64,000 nt of DNA from Erodium maritimum (Eukaryota; Streptophyta; Magnoliopsida; Geraniales; Geraniaceae), in the NCBI GenBank assembly GCA_963921825.1, contig OY997594.1, positions 56,467,675 through 56,531,674 on the forward strand, given 5' to 3'. The notes below the pieces were generated by a model. The model had not been told where the DNA came from. It made no database searches and was given only the letters and a program-made list of their open reading frames with translations. The position numbers and the translations under genes were made by a program. Of the stretch, positions 55,572 through 64,000 are shown piece by piece (position 1 is the stretch's first letter; the number at the start of each line of letters is the position of its first letter).

Positions 55572-57119
55572 TTGATCTACACGACAAACAAAATATAATC
55601 AGTAAACTGAATAAATTTTATGAAGATCAAGTTCAAACACCAACCAATTGATTCTAAACCTTTAGAACCTAAAACCAAGATCCTTGATTCACCCGATTAA
55701 GCTGAACTAATGCTCACTACTTAATCGAGCTATGTAGGTAGGACTCCATCCAATCACATCCAATGTGACTCTTGGCTAGGGTATGTACTCATGTACACGG
55801 CTTACCCTATCTAATACCCTAGCTCAACCTCAGGCTGAGAATCGTAGTCGGGTCCACCAATTTTCAACTATGGCCCGTCACTATGTGGGTGCTCCGCTAA
55901 TGCGCACGACACCTACACATGTCGTCCAAACCTACTACCCCGCTTTCCCATGGATGCTCCGCTAATGCGCACGACACCCATAGGACGGGGAGGTAGTAAG
56001 GTGTTGATAATTGGGAGGTATCGGACATGACCCGTTTTTACTTGTCCGGTTGTGTTTTAAACTTTTGGCACATCCTAGATGCGATGAGCACATCAACTAC
56101 ATTCCAAATGTAATGATGCCTCCAATTACATCCAATGTAATTCTTCCTTCGAACCCGTCAACTACATCCAATGTAATGACGATTCTAAGGGCTCACAGAC
56201 AATGATTAAAACCAATTTTATCTTTGCATGTGAGGTGATATGCTCGGTAAATTAAGTTAAGCATGCAATTCTAAAACACATAGAAAAGATCATGCAAAAA
56301 CTAAACCAAGCATAAAGCGTTAAATATGTACATAATAGCCCACTAAACTAACTCCCACTAGCTTCTTGAGCTCCACCGACTCCAAGCCGATGTCAAAACC
56401 CGAGAAGCCACCAAATGACCTTTTCGCCCTTTCTTCGTCTTGAGTAAAATATTACAATTTAATACACGACTCGCAGGTCGGGAATTAATAAATATTACAA
56501 ATAAGTGGTACGACGACCACACCTCGAAAAAATAATTACACGCTAACTCTAACGGCTCGCAGGCCGTGAAAAGCGATAAATAATTAAATCAAACTCGGGG
56601 CTATTATGTACACCATGCCAACATCACATCACACATCGTGTTATCAAACAAGCATGTTATCAAACATCATGTGATTTTCCGGTTTTAATTAATTGCCAAG
56701 TTTCGAAAATTTTTGATACTCGGTTTATCGAAACCGTTCAAAATTGAAACTTTTGAACATTTGATTTTTGAGTTCATCAAGACGGTTCCAAACTCGTCAT
56801 GACTAACAAAACGGTTTAGCTCGGCATATTGACCATCCAATGGTCATGCTTGGCCTAGCTCCGTCCAACGGAGCCCCGTTCGGTCCCGGTTTCGGCTCCC
56901 CGAGAGTCCCGCTCCCGAGACCCGAAAAATCAAATTTTTTTCAAAAATTCCAGATTTGATAAACTTTTCAAAAATTCATTTTTCATGCATTAAACCCATA
57001 AACAAGAATTTAAAACATGTTATCAAACAATTTAGCAAATTAACATGCAAAACCGAAACTAGCAAGCAAAACCGAAAGTTCTCTTGTGAATCCCGAAGGT
57101 AGCACGGCTCTGATACCAC
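55572..57119 (-). other. Copia 5' leader with primer-binding site, copy 2
   Basis: Primer-binding site at 57107-57118. The inverted-repeat motifs recur at 55754-55768, 56098-56112, 56125-56141 and 56163-56175. Confidence 0.85.
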
Positions 57120-58795
57120 TGTTGGGTCTCGATGGAGGGTATGAACACATACTTGCAGCGGAAATAACTCGAGACCATGTCATAGAACACTACCAAATAT
57201 TAGATACACAAGAGAATAAACAATATGGATGTTTCCTTACCAACTAGTTCAAGAAAAGGAAGAGAACACCAAAGAAACGATGATCGGCTTGAGTCTCCAA
57301 GACGCCTACGTATCCAAATGGAATCAAAGCCACGTAGTTCTTCTTTAGATGACTCAAGAACACAACAAGAGGGGGGAAAAGTGCCAAACTCGAAATTGTA
57401 GTGTGAGAGGGAGAGAAGTTGTGTTTCTATTCTTGTCTTGTGATTTGTTGTAGGAAAAAGATGACTTAAACCATCAACAACCATCAAGGACAAGTAAGGT
57501 GTGAAGCATGGTGTGAAGTAAGACAAGCATGGTGCTAAGTATGGCAAGACAAGATGGGTTAGGTGGTGAATCACCAACACCTTAATCCTTGTCTTGCTTA
57601 CTTAGTACTAATTAATCAAGACTTGATTAATTAGTTCCATGGGCCTTGGTTGCATGGGCCTTTCATGGGCCTCTTGGAACATGGCCCATGGCCATTCCCA
57701 ACGAGGTCCCGTGACGTGCTCATCGCCTCCAAGCCTTCCATACCGGAAATGTCCAACATTATCCGACGCGATCAATCCCAAGACTCCAAGCCTTGTCTTG
57801 ATCCGTAATGTCCTATTCACTTACGGGCACATGACCCAAAACCCAGTTTTGGTCATGTCCCGAGACAACTCTCTTTTGGCCATTCTCCATAAATGTGTCA
57901 ATGAGTTTCATCCTTCGGTGTGACCCTTAGGTCTATGCATGTCGATAGATCAACGTAAAATCCCATTTTACTTGATCCTATATAAGTGGCAACTAACGAA
58001 ACTTTAGTATTGCCTGACACTACATAGCGAATCGAACCAATCGATTCTAACCTTTCCGTCCTCCCTGTCATTATCCTTTTATCTCCGATATCCTGATTGA
58101 GATAAGGCATAGAGCCGTCATCCTTATTATTCTCAATCACTGTTCCTTGATATGTGAGATGACTGAATATATGATACCTAGTATCATGTGCATGGCCATG
58201 CTATTCTTTCAGTCACTCTCGATCAAGCGGCCGAGAACCGATATCTTTCCCATACCTCAGTATGAGGGATAAATCCCTTAGCCGTCTTTCGTGTCACTCA
58301 TGCAACCCGTCCCCAAGCCAATCCTGGCCGTTATGGAAGCCCTGTTACGGACAACGTTAGGCTCAGGTCAAACTTAGTTGTTGACTGCATAGTGATCACA
58401 AAGACTCCTTGGTCTAAGGATACATGACAAGCTACGACACTGAATATGTTAATGACTCAATCTATGGCACATATTCAGGGCGGGTCGTCCAATATCATGT
58501 CCCACATGATATCTATGATCAGACTCCGGAATCCCATTCCAATGACTAACAGAACGTAAGCCATGAAGAGCCATCTTTCATACTAGTCGCTTCTAGTGAA
58601 GCTTTATTGACTAGGGACCCATCGAGTGTGATCCATCTCGATCTATGGTTCTATTCGCATGGTGGGCATAGATCAGAAATCACATCGATATATTACTCCA
58701 ACACATAAGTAATAGAAAGCCGCTTTAATCTTATTGCTAATGATGATATATACATTTGGACATTTATGATTGAACTACGGGCACTAAGACTAACA
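57120..58795 (-). repeat. Copia LTR, copy 3
   Basis: It has C at 58140 where copies 1 and 2 have T (43612, 50876). Confidence 0.93.
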
Positions 58796-58809
58796 ATCTC
58801 CCACTTGCC

Positions 58810-61800
58810 CTAGTTCCAATCTAAACTCCAATCTATTCCCATTGACCTTACATGCCTCTCATGTTTAGGCAACGATAGTGCCTTAGTCAACGGGTCGGCT
58901 ATGTTATCATCAGTTGCAATATAGGTGATCTTCACATCGCCTCGGTTCAGTATCTCTCTGATGAGGTGATATCGCCGCAGTACATGTTTGGATTTGTTAT
59001 GCGATCTGGGCTCTTTAGCTTGCGCAATAGCCCCTGTGTTGTCGCAAAATAGGTTCACCGGGCTGGATGGGTTTTTGATTACACCCAACCCTGCCGTGAA
59101 CTTCCTAATCCACACAGCCTCCTTGGCCGCCTCTGCAGCCGCTATGTACTCGGCCTCTGTCGTGGAGTCAGCGACGGTGTCTTGCTTCACGCTCTTCCAG
59201 CTGAAAGCTCCGCCATTCAGCGTGAACACATATCCTGACTGACTTCTAAAGTCATCTGGATCTGTCTGGAAACTAGCGTCTACATATCCATTAACAACTA
59301 GTTCAGAATCATCTTTTCCCCCGTACACTAGAAACGCGTCCTTAGTTCTTCTCAAATATTTGAGAATCGCTTTGACCGCTATCCAGTGTTCCTCACCAGG
59401 GTTAGACTGATGTCTGCTGGTACAACTCAAGGCATATGAGACATCCGGTCTCGTGCATATCATGGAATACATGATCGATCCTACCGCCGAAGCGTATGGG
59501 ATTCGCATCATTCTTTTCAGCTCATCAGGTGTCTTAGGACACTGAGTCTTGCTGAGATGAACGCCATGACGTGCGGGTAAGAGTCCTTTCTTGGAATCAA
59601 GCATTGAGAACCTACTCAATACCTTGTTCACATAGGTGCTTTGACTTAAACCCAAGACCCTCTTGGTGCGATCTCTATATATCTTAATCCCTAAGATATA
59701 AGCAGCATCGCCTAAGTCCTTCATTGAGAAACACTTCCCTAACCAAGCTTTAGTCTCGTGCAAGGTTGGGATGTCGTTTCCAATGAGTAGTATGTCATCG
59801 ACATACAACACCAGAAAGGTAATCATACCCCCATTTGCCTTCTTGTAAACGCAAGGTTCATCTTCATTCTTGATAAAGCCAAATCCAATTACAGCTTCAT
59901 CAAAACGAAGGTTCCAACTCCGAGAAGCTTGTTTCAATCCATAAATGGATTTCAACAACTTACAAATCTTTCCCTTATTCTTCGGATCGACAAAACCTTC
60001 GGGTTGAGACATATAAACGTCCTCCGACAAATTTCCGTTTAGGAAAGCGGTTTTGACATCCATTTGCCATATCTCGTAATCGTGATATGCAGCTATGGCA
60101 AGAAGAATTCGGATAGATTTGACCATAGCCACTGGGGAAAAGGTTTCCTCATAGTCAATCCCTTGGATCTGCCTATAACCTTTCGCCACCAGTCGGGCTT
60201 TGTAGGTCTGAGGGTTGCCTTCCATGTCCATCTTCACCTTGAAGATCCATTTGCATCCGATGGTTCTTACACCACCGATGGGATCAACCAGTTCCCAGAC
60301 TTGGTTGTCCGACATGGATTGCATTTCCTCCCTCATGGCTCCCAGCCATAACTCAGAGTCGGGTCCGTCCACAGCTTCCTGAAATGTAGCTGGATCATCG
60401 TGATCCACCACAAGCTCACCGTCACCTCCAGACACAAAGTAACCATATCTCGGAGGTGGACGACTAACCCTTTCAGATCGCCTTGGACCTTCTGGAATTG
60501 TTGCAGGAACTGGTCCTTGCTCTACGACCATCTCAGGCTCTTCTACAAGGTTGTCCAGTGGATCAGTTGGATCTGTACCACCCTGAATTTCTTCTAGATG
60601 TACAACCCTCCCACTGACGTCTTTGGAAATAAACTCCCTTTCCATAAAGACCCCACCCCGAGCGACGAACACCGTGTTCTCGCTGGGTTTGTAGAAGTAG
60701 TACCCCATTGTTTCTTTGGGATACCCAACGAAGGTGCATTTATCAGATCTTGGTTCGAGCTTAGTCGGAACTAAACGTTTCACATAAGCCTCGCAACCCC
60801 AAATCTTTAGGAAGGACAAAACGGGCTTTCTCCCGCGCCATTTCTCAAATGGTGTCCCTTCCACAGCCTTCGTCGGAGCCCGATTCAAAATGAATGCGGC
60901 CGTCTCCAGAGCATAACCCCAGAAAGAGATTGGGAGATCAGTCCCACTAATCATGGACCGGACCATATCCAATAAAGTCCGATTTCTCCGTTCGGACACA
61001 CCATTCAATTGTGGTGTTCCGGGAGGAGTCCATTCCGAAAGGATCCCACTTTCTGCTAGATGATCTAAAAACTCTGTGGTCAAGTATTCTCCACCTCGAT
61101 CTGATCGAAGTGCTTTAATACTTTTCCCGAGCTGGTTTTCTACTTCCGTCTTAAACTCTTTGAATTTATCAAAAGCTTCAGACTTATGTCTCATCAAATA
61201 GACATAACCATATCTACTGAAGTCGTCAGTAAATGTGATAAAGTAGCTAAAACCCCTCCTGGCAAGTGTGCTCATTGGTCCACACACATCCGAGTGTATT
61301 AGCCCCAATAAGTCACCCGCCCTTTCACCGCGACCGATGAAGGGCGCTTTAGTCAGTTTTCCCATCAAACAAGATTCGCATCTATCAATCGAATGAAATT
61401 CGAATGGACTAAGAAGTCCACACTTGTGAAGTGTTGATATGCGTTTCTCGTTTATGTGGCCTAAACGACAATGCCATAAAAGAGTTTGGTCTAAATCATT
61501 GGACTTAGACCTCTTGGTATTTACATTATATATAGAGCTTGAGGCATTGTTATCCATATCCAATATGTACAATCCTCCAACCATTTTGGCGCTAGCATAA
61601 AATATATCATTGCATAAAATATTGAAAATCCCATTTCCAACATCAAAATTGTATCCTTCCTTGTCCAACAAAGAAATAGATACAATATTCCTACTGAAAG
61701 TAGGTACACAATATACATTGTTCAAAACAAAAACTAGCCCACTTGGCAAAAGAAGACTTATGGATCCTACAGCAGTCGCCACAACTCTAGTCTTGTTGCC

Positions 61801-62835
61801 CACTCTGAGGTCCACCTCGTCCTTCTTCAAGCTTCTCCTACCTTCCAGCCACTGCACATTAGTACAAATGTGAGATTCAGCCCCGGTATCCAATACCCAT
61901 GAATCTTTGGAAGTAGTGAGATTTAGCTCTATAAAGAAAATACCTGATGAAGGCACAGTCCCACCGCCCTTCTTCAGATCATCCAGAAACTTCCTGCAAT
62001 CTTTCTTCCAGTGACCAGGCTGTTGACAGTAGAAGCAGACATTCTCGACATCCTTCCCCTTCCTTGAGGACTCCCCGGTCCTAGGAGGGTTAGGACGCTT
62101 CGGATGCCTCATCTTTCCTGCCAAGTGCATAGGGGCCTTGCCCTTACCACTAACAGTTCCCTTATTCTTGAAACTGTTTCCCTGTCTGACCATCAGAACA
62201 TCCTTGGATCCCTGATCCTTGACGTTCTTTTCAGCAGTTACCAACATTCCATGCAACTCTGAAATGGTCTTGTCCATATCGTGCATATGATAGTTCATGA
62301 CGAACGTAGCATATGAACGAGGAAGGGAACGCAGAACCACATCCGCTGCCATCTCGTTCTCTATCTTAAGACCCAGTCGATTAAGATGTTCGAGATGCCC
62401 CTTCATCTTTAGGACATGAGGACCCACGGAGACTCCTGCTGACATTTTGCAGGAGAGAAGTTCATTAAGGACATTGTATCTCACGATACGTGCCCTTTCC
62501 TTGAACATACCCTTTATGATCCCCATCATAGTATAGGGGTCATCAGAGTACTCCATAAACTGGTCTTGGAGATCAGACTCCATGCAGCCCAGCATAATAC
62601 ATGCCACATCTATAGAATCGCTAAGGTGCTTTTGGTATGCATCCTTAACGGCCCTAATGGCATTATTAGCTGGCTCCTCAGGGATAGCCTGGTCTAGGAC
62701 ATATTCTTTGCGCTCGAATTTGAGGACTATCCTCAAGTTTCTGTCCCAGTCCAAGTAGTTTGTCCCACTTAGCTTGATCCTATCAAGAATGGTTTTTAGT
62801 GACAAACTACTATTGTTCGCTGAAGTACTTGCCAT
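58810..62835 (-). CDS. Ty1/copia Gag-Pol polyprotein, copy 3, 1341 aa
   Basis: The translation again appears identical to copies 1 and 2. The 5' LTR of this unit lies outside the window, so its completeness cannot be judged here. Confidence 0.97.
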   Translation of the reverse strand: MASTSANNSSLSLKTILDRIKLSGTNYLDWDRNLRIVLKFERKEYVLDQAIPEEPANNAIRAVKDAYQKHLSDSIDVACIMLGCMESDLQDQFMEYSDDPYTMMGIIKGMFKERARIVRYNVLNELLSCKMSAGVSVGPHVLKMKGHLEHLNRLGLKIENEMAADVVLRSLPRSYATFVMNYHMHDMDKTISELHGMLVTAEKNVKDQGSKDVLMVRQGNSFKNKGTVSGKGKAPMHLAGKMRHPKRPNPPRTGESSRKGKDVENVCFYCQQPGHWKKDCRKFLDDLKKGGGTVPSSGIFFIELNLTTSKDSWVLDTGAESHICTNVQWLEGRRSLKKDEVDLRVGNKTRVVATAVGSISLLLPSGLVFVLNNVYCVPTFSRNIVSISLLDKEGYNFDVGNGIFNILCNDIFYASAKMVGGLYILDMDNNASSSIYNVNTKRSKSNDLDQTLLWHCRLGHINEKRISTLHKCGLLSPFEFHSIDRCESCLMGKLTKAPFIGRGERAGDLLGLIHSDVCGPMSTLARRGFSYFITFTDDFSRYGYVYLMRHKSEAFDKFKEFKTEVENQLGKSIKALRSDRGGEYLTTEFLDHLAESGILSEWTPPGTPQLNGVSERRNRTLLDMVRSMISGTDLPISFWGYALETAAFILNRAPTKAVEGTPFEKWRGRKPVLSFLKIWGCEAYVKRLVPTKLEPRSDKCTFVGYPKETMGYYFYKPSENTVFVARGGVFMEREFISKDVSGRVVHLEEIQGGTDPTDPLDNLVEEPEMVVEQGPVPATIPEGPRRSERVSRPPPRYGYFVSGGDGELVVDHDDPATFQEAVDGPDSELWLGAMREEMQSMSDNQVWELVDPIGGVRTIGCKWIFKVKMDMEGNPQTYKARLVAKGYRQIQGIDYEETFSPVAMVKSIRILLAIAAYHDYEIWQMDVKTAFLNGNLSEDVYMSQPEGFVDPKNKGKICKLLKSIYGLKQASRSWNLRFDEAVIGFGFIKNEDEPCVYKKANGGMITFLVLYVDDILLIGNDIPTLHETKAWLGKCFSMKDLGDAAYILGIKIYRDRTKRVLGLSQSTYVNKVLSRFSMLDSKKGLLPARHGVHLSKTQCPKTPDELKRMMRIPYASAVGSIMYSMICTRPDVSYALSCTSRHQSNPGEEHWIAVKAILKYLRRTKDAFLVYGGKDDSELVVNGYVDASFQTDPDDFRSQSGYVFTLNGGAFSWKSVKQDTVADSTTEAEYIAAAEAAKEAVWIRKFTAGLGVIKNPSSPVNLFCDNTGAIAQAKEPRSHNKSKHVLRRYHLIREILNRGDVKITYIATDDNIADPLTKALSLPKHERHVRSMGIDWSLDWN

Positions 62836-64000
62836 TTGATCTACACGACAAACAAAATATAATCAGTAAACTGAATAAATTTTATGAAGATCAAGTTCAA
62901 ACACCAACCAATTGATTCTAAACCTTTAGAACCTAAAACCAAGATCCTTGATTCACCCGATTAAGCTGAACTAATGCTCACTACTTAATCGAGCTATGTA
63001 GGTAGGACTCCATCCAATCACATCCAATGTGACTCTTGGCTAGGGTATGTACTCATGTACACGGCTTACCCTATCTAATACCCTAGCTCAACCTCAGGCT
63101 GAGAATCGTAGTCGGGTCCACCAATTTTCAACTATGGCCCGTCACTATGTGGGTGCTCCGCTAATGCGCACGACACCTACACATGTCGTCCAAACCTACT
63201 ACCCCGCTTTCCCATGGATGCTCCGCTAATGCGCACGACACCCATAGGACGGGGAGGTAGTAAGGTGTTGATAATTGGGAGGTATCGGACATGACCCGTT
63301 TTTACTTGTCCGGTTGTGTTTTAAACTTTTGGCACATCCTAGATGCGATGAGCACATCAACTACATTCCAAATGTAATGATGCCTCCAATTACATCCAAT
63401 GTAATTCTTCCTTCGAACCCGTCAACTACATCCAATGTAATGACGATTCTAAGGGCTCACAGACAATGATTAAAACCAATTTTATCTTTGCATGTGAGGT
63501 GATATGCTCGGTAAATTAAGTTAAGCATGCAATTCTAAAACACATAGAAAAGATCATGCAAAAACTAAACCAAGCATAAAGCGTTAAATATGTACATAAT
63601 AGCCCACTAAACTAACTCCCACTAGCTTCTTGAGCTCCACCGACTCCAAGCCGATGTCAAAACCCGAGAAGCCACCAAATGACCTTTTCGCCCTTTCTTC
63701 GTCTTGAGTAAAATATTACAATTTAATACACGACTCGCAGGTCGGGAATTAATAAATATTACAAATAAGTGGTACGACGACCACACCTCGAAAAAATAAT
63801 TACACGCTAACTCTAACGGCTCGCAGGCCGTGAAAAGCGATAAATAATTAAATCAAACTCGGGGCTATTATGTACACCATGCCAACATCACATCACACAT
63901 CGTGTTATCAAACAAGCATGTTATCAAACATCATGTGATTTTCCGGTTTTAATTAATTGCCAAGTTTCGAAAATTTTTGATACTCGGTTTATCGAAACCG
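62836..64000 (-). other. Copia 5' leader, copy 3 (cut by window edge)
   Basis: The first 1165 nt from the ORF side are present, including the inverted-repeat motifs at 63018-63032, 63362-63376, 63389-63405 and 63427-63439. The primer-binding site and the next LTR are beyond 64000. Confidence 0.85.

Larger units (their letters stand above)
42592..64000 (-). mobile_element. Tandem Ty1/copia array, period 7264 bp, three units in window
   Basis: The order is LTR (42592), interior, LTR (49856), interior, LTR (57120), interior cut by the window edge. Each repeat junction holds a single LTR. Starts of LTRs, ORFs and leader motifs are all offset by exactly 7264 bp. A fourth LTR is predicted at 64384, outside the window. 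The array sits in gypsy pol, with TCCCC just left of the first LTR. The element is on the minus strand. Confidence 0.95.

Overview
The window looks like repeat-rich nuclear DNA of a flowering plant, probably a eudicot; I cannot name the species. The evidence is plant-type Ty1/copia and Ty3/gypsy LTR retrotransposons, plant LINE remnants, a Tourist-like MITE, and one cellular gene of a plant-specific family. That gene (minus strand, 6832-8996) has seven exons that join in frame to 449 codons. It belongs to the FORKED1/VAN3-binding protein family (auxin-canalisation domain DUF828 plus a PH-like domain). It is the only convincing cellular gene I find.

Left part (1-20.2 kb). The window opens in the end of a ~3 kb Ty3/gypsy LTR that cuts into an RRM-encoding ORF (probably LINE ORF1). 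Next come a decayed LINE 3' half and a fold-back element whose centre is an array of GATAAAA-containing repeats. After the cellular gene lies an ORF1-only LINE (9622-12110) with a perfect 19-bp target-site duplication. Then follow a truncated relative of the fold-back element, a solo LTR (13709-16724) with duplication ATCAG, and a Tourist-like MITE (17567-17843).

Middle (20.2-31 kb). An LTR of the same gypsy family (20249-26068) has a second family member (20958-23918, duplication GTTTT) nested inside it. Downstream are a Harbinger/ALP1-like fragment, a LINE 3' half on the minus strand, and unassigned repeat-like DNA.

Right part (31-64 kb) is a nest of insertions. A chromovirus-type Ty3/gypsy element on the minus strand (3' LTR 31035-31736 plus 39538-41716, polypurine tract, decayed pol to 42591) was invaded twice. 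Its LTR took a partly deleted element of the same family (31737-39537), which itself contains a nearly complete non-autonomous Athila/Tat-like element (34505-39458, plus strand). Its reverse transcriptase region took a Ty1/copia element that is now a head-to-tail array with an exact 7264-bp period: LTR-internal-LTR-internal-LTR-internal, running out of the window. Each of the three units has an uninterrupted 1341-residue Gag-Pol ORF, and the three translations look identical. This array is the most striking structure in the window.
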